From positions 5,104,860 through 5,168,859 of the forward strand of contig JAINUG010000020.1 in the NCBI GenBank assembly GCA_029706075.1: DNA of 64,000 bases. Direction: 5' to 3'. A program made the translations under genes and the position numbers. This stretch comes from Aldrovandia affinis (Eukaryota > Chordata > Actinopteri > Notacanthiformes > Halosauridae). This document shows, piece by piece, positions 47,839 to 60,231 of the stretch. How positions within the stretch are numbered: the stretch's first letter is position 1; each line of letters starts with the position of its first letter. Below the pieces are notes generated by a model. It saw only the letters and a program-made list of their open reading frames with translations, was not told the DNA's origin and made no database searches.

Positions 47839-47885
47839 TAGATGACAGTGTGTGTGTTGTAACAGTGTATACTGTAACAGGACGC
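47839..47885. repeat. 17-bp minisatellite, left block
   Basis: Two to three units of GTGTGTTGTAACAGTGTAT-like sequence. The same repeat resumes at about 48594 beyond the LINE fragment. Confidence 0.75.
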
Positions 47886-48592
47886 TGAAACAGGCCCAGC
47901 TTCCACAGAAACAGATTTCTACAGACGCACTATTGAGAGCATCCTGACTAACTGTGCCACTGTATGGTATGCCAGCTGCACAGCAGCTGAGCAAAAGGAC
48001 CTGCATCGGGTGGTGAAGGCAGCCCAGCGCATTGTCAGGATGGGGCCCCCATACCTAGACACCATCTATGCCTTAAGGCTAAGGAAGAAGGCTAACAGTA
48101 TCATAAGGGACACCACACACCCCGGCCACTCCCTGTTTGAACCGCTGCCGTCCGGCAAACAGCTTCTTTCCCAGAGCTGTAGCCTCCATCACACCCCTCC
48201 CTGCCCTGCCACGAAAATGAACAACAAGAACTGTGAGCGCACATACACTCATACACATCAGGGACTGGGACACACTCACACACACACACACACACAACAT
48301 GGACGGTGACACACAAACGCACACACACACACCCACCTCCACCCTCAAAGACTGATATCACAGTCACAATCTATAAGCACAAAAGTTGCACTGCTTTGTT
48401 CATTTACTGTAATGTATCTATTGTATTGCTTCTATTTGTACTTGCACTGATTTGTACTTCATTTGCACTGTTTTTACTTTATTTTACATTTTATTCTGAA
48501 TTTTTTACTTAATTTTTATATCGAGAGAAGCCACACGAAATTTCATTGCACTTGAATATAATGACAATAAAGATCATTTCAGTAACATCCAG
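47886..48592 (+). mobile_element. LINE 3' end inserted in a minisatellite
   Basis: Encodes the RT C-terminal segment FYRRTIESILTNCATVWY, then AAEQKDLHRVVKAAQRIV and DTTHPGHSLFEPLPSGK, a common fish non-LTR retrotransposon terminus. A (CA)n-rich 3' region (48240-48340) follows, then GAAATTTCATTGCACTTG and GACAATAAAG near 48568, a typical 3' end. It is strongly 5'-truncated. The minisatellite on both sides is the same. Confidence 0.85.
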
Positions 48593-49078
48593 TGTTTGTG
48601 CTGTAATAGTGTGTATGGTAACAGTAACACCCAGTGTGTGCTGTAACATAATGTGTACTGTAGCAGTGTGTGTGCTGTAACAGTGTGTGTGCTGAAACAT
48701 AATGTATACTGTAACAGTGTGTGTGCTGAAACATAATGTGTACTGTAACAGTGTGTGTGCTGTAACAGTGTGTTTACTGTAACAGTGTGTGTGCTGTAAC
48801 AGTGTGTGTGCTGTAACAGTGTGTGTGCTGTAACAGTGTGTGTGCTGTAACAGTGTGTTTACTGTAACAGTGTGTGTGCTGTAACATAATGTGTACTGTA
48901 ACAATGTGTGTACTGTAACAGTGTGTGTGCTGTAACAGTGTGTGTGCTGTAACAGTGTGTGTGCTGTAACATAATGTGTACTGTAGCAGTGTGTATGCTG
49001 TAACAGTGTGTGTGCTGTAACAGTGTGTGTGCTGTAACATAATGTGTACTGTAGCAGTGTGTATGCTGTAACAGTAAA
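48593..49078. repeat. 17-bp minisatellite, right block
   Basis: About 27 units based on CTGTAACAGTGTGTGTG, with interspersed variants carrying ACATAATGTGTA. The minus-strand frames through it (HTVTAHTLLQ repeats) are artefacts of the period. Confidence 0.95.
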
Positions 49079-50063
49079 CCCCTATACCTGCAGTGAGCTC
49101 AGTGGTTTGAGCACAGAGACCTGGCCCTGTGCCATTGCTATTGTGAGCTTGCAGAACACTCCGTCATCATGGTGTGACGAACAGGAACACTCACTTCCTC
49201 TTCTGTTCCACAGAACAGGGACACCTTTGAGATGGGATTGCATTACAGCATCTATATTTAATCTGAAGTCCAGCGTTAAACTTGGACTGTGATCTCTGTC
49301 TTGTCTTTAAATGGGACGCCTCTTGTCCGATGTGTCAGCATGAAGACGTGCTGCTTCTACAGCTTATCCATCTAGAACAGGGGTCTGAAACTACATGTGC
49401 CACAGGCCAATTTCTTTTAACATATGCTTGGCAGGCCAAATAATTACAGTAACTCACACACCGCAAATATATATATTTTAAAATTTTCTATAAAATAATA
49501 ATAATAAAAAAGCGTATTTTTGTGCCATCAAACATGTTGAGCGCTCATAAAAGACACTTGTAACAGTTATAAGACATCTAAGATATTTGTTCATTGCTGA
49601 TTGAATGATTCTTGTTCAATTCATGTTTTTACTTCACTTTCAAAAGACTGCTATTGACAGTAAAATGGGCAACAGGTCGGGTGGCGATGCCAGGGTGAAA
49701 TCAATCTTAAGCTGTCTATTACAAACGAATAAAACGTTGATAACAATAAAATCATGGACCTTTTCAGTCACATTGACTTGCATTGTGCGTCCCTACCTCT
49801 TCCACTTTGAGGAAACATTATTAGTTAATAGTTCCTAACAGCTTTAGAATGGATAGACGTTAAAAAAATCATGTTTCTGTCTTTTTGGCTGGTGGCTTGA
49901 ATATGCGTTTGCAAGTTTTTTTATACGAATATGCTATTAATCTTTTATTGTTTGCTTTTATCGCTGGATATATTAAACAGCGCATTATCAGCTGGCATGC
50001 TTTCCTTTCGGATAACGTTTGTGCATAGACGCAAATATTTCATTAAAATTGAAATTACATTAT
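49079..50063. other. Intergenic sequence
   Basis: No gene is recognised. AT-rich, with a poly-AT stretch near 49468-49505. Confidence 0.45.
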
Positions 50064-51092
50064 ATTTACATTTACATTTTAAGCATTTAGCAGACGCTCT
50101 TATCAAGAGCGACTTACAAGTTGTGCATAAGTACATGGTAGGAACAATCATAGTTTGCGCAAAAAATCAGTGCAGTAATACAGCGATAGACATCATTGCA
50201 GGCAGCTGCGTACCATACCTGTAACACTGGGAAGGAAAAGGTTAGTAAATTATTATTATTATTATATATATATATTTTTTTTTTTAATTAAATGAGTAAG
50301 CAGGGGCATATATACTAGCAAGTAGGCAGTGGTGATGACAATTAGCTCGGTGTACAGAATTCAGTGGTAATGGAGTCTGAAAAGGTGGGTTTTGAGTCTC
50401 TTGCGGAAGATCGCAAGTGATTCTGCGGTCCTGTCCGATTGCGGAAGGTCATTCCATCAGCGAGGGGTGAGGACAGAGAAGAGACGAGACCGCGAGGAGC
50501 GGCTGCCAGGCGCCCAGAGGGATGGGGCAGTCAGTTTGCCAGAGGAGGCTGAGCGGAGGGGTCTCACTGGGGTGTAGGGTGTGATGAGTGACTGGAGGTA
50601 TGGGGGAGCAGTACCTCTAGCCGCTTGAAAAGCAAGCACCAGTGATTTGAATCTGATGCGTGCTGCGATGGGGAGCCAGTGCAGAGAGGAGAGTAGAAGG
50701 GTGACGTGGGTGAACTTCGGCTGGTTGAACACCAGACAAGTAGCAGCATTCTGGACTAGTTGCAGTGGCTTGATGGCACAGGCTGGTAGGCCTGCCAGCA
50801 AGGAATTGCAGTAGTCCAGACGTCAGATCACCAGGGCCTGGACCAGGAGCTGTGTGGCCTCTTGGGTGAGAAACGGTCGGATCCTCTGGATGTTGTGGAG
50901 GGAGAATCGGCAGGTCCGAGTGATCGCTGCAATGTGGCCCGAGAAGCACAGCTGGTTGTCCAGGGTCACTCCAAGACTCTTGGCAGACACTATGGAGCCT
51001 TCCACGGTGATTGACGCATCAATCATCGGGGAGCCCTTCGCTGGGAGGAAAAGCAGCTCTTCTTCCCCAGGTTCAGCTTCAGGTGGTGGGAG
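50064..51092 (-). mobile_element. L2-type LINE fragment, copy 2
   Basis: The complete 3' tail starts at 50064 (TTTACATTTACATTTTAAGC, then AGCAGACGCTCTTATC). Coding blocks read leftward from 51092: ELLFLPAKGSPMIDASITVEGS, LGVTLDNQLCFSGHIAAITRTC, AIKPLQLVQNAATCLVF, LRSASSGKL. It is 5'-truncated at about 51092. It shares high identity with the copy immediately to its right. Confidence 0.9.
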
Positions 51093-51124
51093 GATGAGTT
51101 TTAAACAAGTATACATATAAAAAA

Positions 51125-51938
51125 TATAGTATCAAACATGTAGGCAGTGGTGATGACAATTGGCTAGATGTACAGAATTCAGTGGTAGTGGAGTCTGAAA
51201 AGGTGGGATTTGAGTCTCTTGTGGATGATCGCAAATGATTCCGTGGTCCTGACCGAGTGCGGAAGATCATTCCACCACCAAGGGGTCAGGACAGAGAGGA
51301 GGGATGGGACAATCAGTTTGCCAGAGGAGGCGGAGCAGAGGGGTCTGGCTGGGGTGTAGGGTGTAATGAGTGTCTGGAGATAAGGGAGAGCAGTTCCTCT
51401 AGCTGCTTGATAAGCTAGTACCAGTGATTTGAATTTGATGCTGCGATGGGGAGCCAGTGCAGAGAGGTGAGTAGAGGGGTGACATGCGTGAACTTGGGTT
51501 GATTGAACACCAGATGTGCAGCAGCATTCTGGACCAGTTGCAGTGGCTTTATAGCACAGGCTGGTAGGCCTACTAGCAAGGAATTGCAGTAGTCCAGACA
51601 GGAGATCACCAGGGCCTGGACCAGGAGTTGTGTGGCCTCTTTGGTGAGGCACGGTCGGATCCTCCGGAGGGAGAATCGGGAGATCCAGGTGATTGCTGTG
51701 GCCCGAGAAGCACAGCTGGTCATCCAGAGTCACTCCATGGAGACACCATGGAGCCTTCCACGGTGATTGAAGCATCAATCATCGGGGAGCCCTTCGCTGG
51801 GAGGAAGAGCAGCTCCGTCTTCCCCAGGTTCAGCTTCAGGTGGTGGGTGGACATCCAGGCAGAGATGTCTGCCAGGCATGCAGAGATCCGCGCCGGGACC
51901 TGGGTCTCAGAAGGAGAGAAGGAGAGAAAGAGTTGAGC
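51125..51938 (-). mobile_element. L2-type LINE fragment, copy 3
   Basis: The same family and strand, starting within the 3'UTR part (the terminal tail is missing) and running to about 51938, where the YADD-distal region ends. It covers DISAWMSTHHLKLNLGKTELL to WWNDLPHSVRTTESF. Frameshifts are present. Its position directly beside copy 2 suggests either a local duplication or one insertion broken by an internal rearrangement. Confidence 0.88.
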
Positions 51939-52390
51939 GTCGCGCTTTGAAGGGAGCGCACGAGGCCTTCTTACGTCATGCTGGTCTGCACGGTCTGCAG
52001 TCCTGCGAAGCGCAAAAAAATGTGGAGGGAGGGAGGGAGGGAGGGTTGAAGGGAGCGTGTGCATGCCTGGGAAGCGAGAAGGATGTGGGGGGTTTGGAGT
52101 GAAGCGTGTGCGTGCTCTGCGTGCCGTCTCAGACTGTGCATTCTGTGTGGCTGCTGCTCGTGTTTCACAGGGCAGGAAGTTGAGCAATTCACCCGGGCAG
52201 GGGAGGGGAGGGGCCGCGGCCGCATGCTGCACTCTGAGGACAATCCCCGCTGTCCCCGATGCTGGCGCCTATCCACCTCCCCCCCCCCCCACCATCACAG
52301 CAGCACAGAAGTCACCTGATTGTGCTGCTTCCATGGCCAAATCCATTGGCCCCGTCTTTGAACTGCACCGTGAGAAACAGAGATAATGAA
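51939..52390. promoter_or_regulatory. GC-rich CpG-containing block, function unknown
   Basis: About 450 bp with many CpGs, a GGGA tandem run (52024-52046), an 8-base GCGGCCGC at 52216-52223 and a C-run near 52281-52290. No exon or gene is recognised, although short frames are open. It might be a promoter of an unseen transcript or just GC-rich flanking sequence. Confidence 0.25.
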
Positions 52391-55300
52391 CAGCAGGGTC
52401 TGGACTAAAGCATGGCTATCAACACAGCTATCATCAGTGTTACTACACTCTCCAGCAGCAGCTTCACAGTTCCTCATTAATAAATATTGATCAGATAGTA
52501 TGTAATAAGCAACAATATAAGGAAGTTACCCTGTTGATATATTTTATTTAATACATATGATATAAAATATATAATTGTATTATTTTCTTTCTGTGGCTTG
52601 ATTCTAAGGCAATGAAAATGATTGTGAAACATAAGTGAACCTAATAATGAACTGGACATGAAAAACACATTTAAATATGAACTTGATCACCTGATAAAAT
52701 AGAGGGTACATAAATATTGCATTCCTTAATTCCTTCTATTGCTTAATATCCTTTTATTGTCACATAACAACTTGTTATACGTCATGATGTGGATTTCCAT
52801 GCTATAGAAATCCTTTAGTTATGATACAGAGACCTGCTCATTATATACATATTTTAACATCAAAAATCAATGCCAGAAGTTAAATGTCTTAATTGGTTTT
52901 ATAGGAGCAATGGTGAAAGAAGCTTTTTCACACACATTTGTTTTTACAGCAAATGCAATTACGAATGATGCCCCCTTCCACTTTAAATAAAGCCTGTATG
53001 GCTCGGAAAATGTCACTTTATTATTAAAAACATGCATTTTTAATAGCAACTGCACACACCTTATAGGCTGCTATTATGAACAGGTGTTACGAGTCAAAAA
53101 ATGTAAAGAGATATTTTATGTCCTTAAGGTTAATGAAAAACGTAATAAAAAAAAATAAAAAACATCCTCTGTGTCTTTACATTGTAATTATAGATTGGGG
53201 TGACCAGGGTCTTTAGAGCCTGGGCCTGTGTCAGATGGATAGGCCCGGATGTGCTGTGGTGCAGAGAGAGCACATCCCCCTGGCCAGGCCCAGTCACGAT
53301 GGGAGGCCGCGGGGGCTGCCTCTCTGTCTGTCTCGCGGAGCAGGGCCCCCAGATATAGCCCTGAAGACGGGGGCCGCGCTTCAGGTCATGAGTAAGCATC
53401 AAAACCGCACTCCTCTTGTGATCACAGCTGTGTAGGAAACGCTGCTGCAAGAAATGACTCACCCGTTATAAAAGAGGAGCCCGAAATGAACAAGTCTAGT
53501 CATTTCGAAAATCCAGACGTCCACGCGCGTTCTCACAGTCTCTGCAGAGGCTGCCAGAGCTGTAACAGGTTATGGTTCTTCGCACAACAAGGCCGCGGGA
53601 GAAACGGCATGCAACGTCATTAAAGTTACAAAACATTCAAGCGTCGAGCACATAATAAGCATTTCCGTTGATGAAAAATGAAAGCTGACTGTGGGGTTCA
53701 TTGGACAAAGGGATATGAATACTATTCCTATCAAAGCAAACAGAAGAATACAGGTCTTAAAATGCCTTTTTAATTAAATGCCACTGCTGCTTTGACATTT
53801 AATTCATAATTATTTTGGCTAAAACACAAAAGCAAAAAAATAATCACATTGAAGGCATATTTGCATGCAAACCAGGGGCCAGATATATATTTTTTTAATG
53901 GTCAAAACAGAACATGATTTGGTTATGAATAAATAAGGTATTGAAGTCTGTTCGGGCTATTTCAAGATGCTAGTTTCAGTAGCCAGTGGGAGGAAATTGT
54001 CTCTCCCCCAAACAGGCTTCAGTCAAGATGTCCCAACAGCTACGTGTCACTTTTAATGTCATGTGCAGAACTACACAGGAGGTACTCAGTTGCAAGAGTG
54101 AAACATTCCAAAATAAACAATCAAACTCAGATTTGTCACTCATGTTGGGAATATTATTCTTGAAGAATAACAAGCATGCTTTATTTCTTGTTCAACACCC
54201 CAAGGTAATTATCCTAGATATACTTGGAATATTGGAAACCTTTGAAGAGTTCCATTGTGAAATATGTGCATTGAGGACCCACTGTTTGGGCCCTGGTCAT
54301 TTATAACGTTATAAAAAAAATTCTGGCATCATAAAAACATCTTTCTCCACATTATCTCTATTTGTTCTTTACCATGACTGGAAAAGGAAAGATGCTAACA
54401 GCAGACAGTATTCACAGATGGCCGTGTGAGTGAAGGCGGGTGTGTCAGTTCACATTCCCCAGAACAGAGACTGATGATGACTATGGAGATGTGCAGGCCA
54501 TGGGAAAATGATGGGAAACCCACAACAAAGGGACAAGCAAGCACTGCATGGCAGCAAGGTTGTCTGGGAACTAACAAATCACTGGACTGGAGTCGAGTTT
54601 GAGAAAGTGTCTATGTTGTAGACTGTGGTCTTTGTCAGCTGGGGGGCTTACGACATGAGTGCAAACGTGAAGCTAAACAAAGTGCTGGGGATTCGAGCTC
54701 TATGGTGAAGCGTGAGAGATTACTTTGAGTTTCCTTTTCCGTCTGCAAGGCTCAGCTTGATTGTGCAAAACTATCAGTAAGAATGCACAGAAAAGCTGAG
54801 AAGGCTGATGGTCATAATTCTCTGTCAGAGATCCCAAATGTCCCTATTCATCTTAATCCCCGGTGCGAGTGTGCTGCTCAAACGATCTAAAGGAACATTG
54901 TCATTGATCCCCCCCCGCCGTATGACTGCGTGACTATGTCTACAGCAGAGCCAACACAATGAGCAAGAGGCAAGGTAGATTACACCACAGTCTATAAACA
55001 TTACCTCAGTGTCGTAAAATGGAAAGAGAAAAATGCAACATTTCAGTTTCAACACACAAGTCTTGCATGATTACGTGTGGCCTTTACTCTTGGGATTAGA
55101 CGTATGCCAATGAACAAATCTTGAGCAATCCTGGGGTGGTAGCATGTGACAACAGATGTTTTTCCCTAGCGACAGTTCGCAACATCCCCTGCAAACTCGA
55201 TGGAGTCAGACATATGCGTGCGGAGAGTGGTGATTGCTTACCATGGGGGTGGGCATTGAGGGGCGCACTCGGAATGTAATTGCCCCCTCCCCTTGACAAA

Positions 55301-55895
55301 AACCCCCTAGAATTTACGGATGGCGTCTGGCATTCCCCACAGGAAGTGAGGCGGCCATCAGACTCTACCCTGGAGACACGGCACAGCCCCAAACTGCTCC
55401 CCAGGCCTGCACCCCTCTAAACCCCCCCTGGAAGCAGTGAGGTGCATGTGACAGCACCAATGTGCCCAGATCCGTGATCACAGGCATCCTGGGTCGCTTG
55501 TGACCTCGTGCTATTCTTATAACCTTACCTCAGGCTAATGCATTTTCACAATTCAGCCCTTTCAAACATGGCAGCTTTTAATCTGGTTCCCTGCTCTCAT
55601 CGACGTCTCAGCTTCCCACACAAGCAGTCCATTCAGAGGTGTCCATAGTGAGCCGACGACTGTTAAGACTTTGTTATTAGCAGAATAGCCGTACCAGATA
55701 TACATGTATGGGAATTGTGTTTCGCGCACTCACTGAGATTATGAATACATTGTAAAGATGTTGTGCTCGCGGGAATATTACGCACAAATAACTTCTTTTT
55801 TTTTTTTTTGCTTCAAAACATATATGTAACAATTTGCCTTGAAGACACACACAAGGCAAATTTGATATCATACTGTATATCACATGGCATCACAT
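52391..55895. other. Intergenic sequence
   Basis: No gene or mobile element recognised. A moderately GC-rich patch lies at 53220-53400 and a T-run at 55797-55810. Otherwise AT-rich unique-looking DNA. Confidence 0.45.
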
Positions 55896-56226
55896 ATACG
55901 GTACCCTCCAGATTTATTCACACCATCGATAAAGATGAACAAAGAAGGCTGTATAAGTTAAACAATGCAGGTAATGAGCAATACTGTAAGCCTGGTGATG
56001 TAATAAAAGCAAGTGATTAGTCATTTGCATGTGCACATTTTCATAGTTGGACAAAACATTCAGTACATACACTACCTAAACTTATTTATAAGTTAATTTT
56101 TTTTAACCTCTGGCAGTTTACCGCTTACCTTTGTACCATTTCAGGTTATTCACTGGACTTTAACTGCTTAAATTTCAGTAAAAACTGGAAAATGGGGGTG
56201 TTCTAAAACTTTTGACCGGCAGTGTA
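55896..56226 (-). mobile_element. DNA-transposon remnants (two families)
   Basis: 55896-55960 resembles a known fish terminus (GGTACCCTCCAGATTTATTC). 56050-56226 ends in GTGTTCTAAAACTTTTGACC followed by GGCAGTGTATA, the reverse of a Tc1/mariner-type end that I recall as common in fish. No transposase remains in either piece. Family assignment is from memory. Confidence 0.6.
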
Positions 56227-56430
56227 TAGCATTCTGAATTTGGTTTATGCAGCAAACAATATTGGAATGGATATATTGGTTCCGAGATTCGCCCATTAAT
56301 TCCTGACTCTTCAGGCATCATCTGGTTTTCAGATTTTTGTTGTACTAAAATCTTGGTACCAGACCCATGGAAATATATTATATAATATATGGGAATTATT
56401 AAAAGTGTAAACTTGAAAATATGCTGAGCA

Positions 56431-56636
56431 GAACCATCTAATCACTGATCTATTCTGAAAATCTGAAAATATCACTGGTCTATTGTGAAACCCTGACAGT
56501 ATCACTGGTCTATTGTGAAATTCGGACAGTATCACTTGTCCCTGGTGAAAGTTGGACAGTATTGCTGATTTCTGGAAATTCAGACAGTATCGCTGATTTC
56601 TTGTGAAATTCAAACAGCATCGCTGGTCTCTCTCTC
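56431..56636. repeat. 30-bp minisatellite, about 7 units
   Basis: Units of GAAATTCGGACAGTATCAC followed by TGGTCTATTGT-like sequence, 30 bp each with 4-8 differences between units. Ten codons per unit explains the open minus-strand frame. Confidence 0.88.
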
Positions 56637-56950
56637 CGGTAATGTGCTGTCATCATGTGCCTCCAGGCCTTGTTTATCTTCCTGCCTCCTAAGTTTGTTA
56701 AATCTTTTATATCCTCTACAAATGGAAACCCTCTTTTGTCCACATTGAACATACTGAGAATCTTGGCATTGCTGTTGCAAGCTGGCGATTGTCCAAAGCA
56801 CTGTCCTCAGAGATGCAATTCATCTTAAAAATGTGGTGGTTAGTGCGTACTTCCTCTTTCTAAGAGGGACTCATTTAAAAACTATCTTCCTAATTCCCTT
56901 TTTCTTTGAATGACGTGACGTATGAATATCTTAAATAGGAAAAAGGAGGG

Positions 56951-58160
56951 ACTCAGTGGCCACTTTAATAGGTACACCTGTACACCTGCTCGTTAATGCA
57001 ATTATCTAATCAGCCAATCATGTGGCAGCAACTCAATGCATAAAAGCATCCAGATGTGGTCAAGAGGTTCAGTTGTTGTTCAGACCAAAAACCTGAATGG
57101 GGAAGAAATGTGATCTAAGTGACTTTGACCATGGAATGATTGTTGGTGCCAGACGGGGTGGTGTGTATCTCAGTATCTCAGAAACTGCTGATTTCATGGG
57201 ATTTTCATGCACAACAGTCTAGACTCTAGAGTTTACAGAGAATGCTGCGAAAAACAAAAAACATCCAGTGAGCGGCAATTCTGTGGGTGAAAACGCCTTG
57301 TTAATGAGAGAGGTCAGAGGAGAATGGCCAGACTGGTTCAAGCTGACAGGAAGGTGACAGTAACTCAAATAACCACGCGTTACAACAATGGTATGCAGAA
57401 GAACATCTCTGAATGCACAACACATCAATCCTTGAAGTGGATGGGCTACAGCAGCAGAAGAACACACCGGGTTCCACTCCTGTCAGCTAAGAACAGGAAA
57501 GTGAGGCTACAGTGGGCACAGGCTCACCAAAACTGGACAGTTGAAGATTGGAAAAATGTTGCCTGATCTGACGAATCTTGATTTCTGCTGTGACATGCAG
57601 ATGGTACGGTCAGAATTTGGCATAAACAACATGAATCCATGTATCCTTCCTGTTTTGTGTCAATGGTTCAGGCTGGTGGTGGTGGTATAATGGTATGGGG
57701 AATGTTTTCTTGGCACACATTAGGCCCCTTAATACCAACTGAGCATTGTTTAAATGCCACAGCCTACCTGAGTCAGCAGACCATGTGCATCCCTTTATGG
57801 CCACAGTCTACCCATCTTCAAATGGTTACTTCCAGCAGGATAATGTACCATGTCACAAAGCACACGTCATCTCAAGCTGGTTCCACAAATATGACAATGA
57901 GTTCAGTGTACTCCAATGGCCTCCACAGTCACCAGATCTCAGTTCAATAGAGCACCTTTGGGATGTGGTGGAACTGGAGATTTGCAACCTGAATGTGCAG
58001 CCGACAAATCTGTAGCAACTGCGTGATGCTATCATGTCAACATGGACCAGAATCCAAAACCTTGTTGAATCCATGCCATGAAGAATTCAGGCTGTTCTGA
58101 GGGCAAAGGGGGGTCCTACCCAGAACTACAAAGGTGTACCTAATAAAGTGGCCACTGAGT
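56951..58160 (+). mobile_element. Tc1/mariner element, CACTCAGTGGCC family, copy 2
   Basis: Runs from ACTCAGTGGCCACTTTAATA to GCCACTGAGT with AT/TA flanks. It retains the AGGTACACCTG segment after the left end that copy 1 lost. Transposase blocks occur in shifted frames: MARLVQADRKVTVTQITTRY (57324), VWGMFSWHTLGPLIP (57690) and FQQDNVPCHKAHV, then SPDLSSIEHLWDVVE and a stop near 58012. It is inactive. Confidence 0.92.
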
Positions 58161-58430
58161 ATATATATACACATTTATATATACTATATAAATGTAAGTA
58201 TACAGTGAGAGAAAAAAACACGTTTTATATAATATAGTTGCTGTTGTTTTTAATCAATTTTATTTGGGCTTTGTTTCACTTCAGAGTTTGAGAAAACATG
58301 CTAATATGGTAAATCCACCACTGTCACACTGTGAAGCACCAAATGTCATGCTGACAAATGTCATTGCAGAAAAACATTTTTGGAAATAAAAATAAAAATA
58401 GAAATAAAAAAATAAAGCTGATCAACAGTA
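58161..58430. other. AT-rich spacer
   Basis: AT-rich sequence with TA and AAATAA runs between two DNA transposons; nothing else is seen. Confidence 0.5.
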
Positions 58431-59023
58431 CAGGTAACTGCCAAAATAAAGGAAACACTTGAGAAATGAGGGATACAAAATAGCAGGTTCTTCCACACAG
58501 GTGCGGTTCCTGAGTTTATTAAGCAATTAACATCCCATCATGCTTAGGGTCATGTATAAAAATGTTCGGCAGGACCGGCTGGCCATTATTTTGATTACCA
58601 TGGCTAGTAGAAGAGATCTCACTTTGAAAGAGGGGTGATTGTTGGAGCACATTTGGCAGGAGCAAGTTTCACACGAAGTTGACGAAGTGACAAATTCAGT
58701 GACAAAGTTTCACGAGGAACAGTGGGAAAAAATGGCTGTATAAAACAACAGTGGCTAAGGTGGTGTTGAAATCTAAGTCCGAGGGAAAGACATCATCAAC
58801 TAGGGGCAACTGCGGTCGAACACGCGTACTCCTCGACCGTGATGCCCATGCATTGGTTCGAGACACAAGGCATAACAGACGAGCAACAAAATCAATCTAG
58901 GGCGTGAGCAGGCAGTTTTATCAAGAACAGTCTGTCGAGAACTTCAGAGAGGGCACTATGGTTGGGTTGCAGCCCTATTAAGACACGTTATGTTGGTGTT
59001 TCCTTTATTTAGGCAGTTATCTG
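58431..59023 (+). mobile_element. Mariner-like element, CAGGTAACTGCC family, internally deleted
   Basis: The ends are inverted: CAGGTAACTGCCAAAATAAA at 58431, and TTTATTTAGGCAGTTATCTG ending at 59023. The 593-bp body keeps the N-terminal half of a transposase-like frame in fragments (TGATTGTTGGAGCACATTTG near 58637; CACGAGGAACAGTG near 58712). The C-terminal catalytic half is missing. It would be non-autonomous. Confidence 0.8.
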
Positions 59024-59615
59024 CATGTCAAGTATGATATTTATCAGCAATGATATAAAGCTGAACAAAAGCTATTAGCCTTTCACTAGTGAGTGACATA
59101 CTCCTTTAGACAAGCAGTGCCAAAGTCAGATACAGATACAGTATGTTTGCAGAAAACAGAAAAAGAAAAATCAAGACTGAGAATTGTGGCAAATATTTTG
59201 TTATTAGTTGGTTCACAGAGTTTCATTCATTTTATTTTATTATTTAAAAGGTTGAGATGGAATTTCACATGCTTGTCCTCAAATAAACCCGATCGACTGT
59301 GCAATTTGGGACCACAATATTTACCCTGTGGAAGTGTTTCATAACATCCATCCTTTCACGAGGGAAACCATTGCTTAAGACCCTTGCGAAATACTCAAAA
59401 TAATCAGAATTTCTGTATCATTATCACAGGGCGATTATTTTTAAATTTCACTGGAACTGTGATTACACAAATTGCACATTGCATTTCTGATATTGTGTTC
59501 TATCTTGATTATTCTATATTTATATTCTGATCTTCTATCGAGTATCCCAGATTATGTTCATAACAGGAGGGTGAGATTGAGCACGTTAACATTTTCCTTC
59601 GGGTTCAAAATATAT
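59024..59615. other. Intergenic sequence
   Basis: AT-rich, with no gene recognised. Confidence 0.45.
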
Positions 59616-59985
59616 AGGTAACTGCCAAAATGAAGGAAACAACAATATAACGTGTCTTAATAGGGCATTGGGCTACCACAAACTGTATGGAACTCTTCGT
59701 GTGGAACTCTGTTGGAGGGATGCAATAGCATTCTTCCATGAAAAATTCACTCTGTGTTTTTTATATTATGGTGGAAAATGCTGCCTCAGTCACCGCTCCA
59801 GAATCTCCCATAAGTGTTCAATTGAGTTGAGATCTGGTGACTGAGACAGCCATGGCATAAGGTTTTAATCATTTTCATGATCATGAAACCATTCAGTGAC
59901 CACTCGTGCCCTGTAGATTGGGGCATTGTTAAATACACCCCTCACCATTACAGAGCTGCCAGAACCCTTTATTTTGGCAGTTTGG
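59616..59985 (-). mobile_element. Mariner-like element, CAGGTAACTGCC family, reverse fragment
   Basis: Starts ATAGGTAACTGCCAAAATG. Inside, in reverse, are remnants of the catalytic region (SPDL-like, complement at about 59828). It ends near 59985 in a degenerate TTATTTTGGCAGTT. A cleaner version of the same end occurs alone at 60950-60977, so the original element may have been longer and disrupted. Confidence 0.7.
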
Positions 59986-60231
59986 CAAAGCTGTTTACCG
60001 TATTAAAAACGTATGATAAAAAACTGACTTCATGCGCTTACTGAACTAGGTAGAGGCTGGAGCTTATAGCTGCCAAAATAGATAGGATGTGGAGCTAAGC
60101 TTTGGTCAGCTCTGGCACTAATGAAGCACTGTGCATAGCATAGCGCAATTATCAATTCCACTGGCGTTGGTCATAAAAGTGTTCTTTATCCATTTCATTA
60201 GTTACTGATGCTTTGTTAATCATATCATATA

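Noticed and set aside
48509-49040. HTVTAHTLLQYTLCYS-type repeat proteins
   Set aside because: Translations of the 17-bp minisatellite.
57324-57566. 80-residue frame as a host gene
   Set aside because: It is the N-terminal half of the CACTCAGTGGCC-family transposase.
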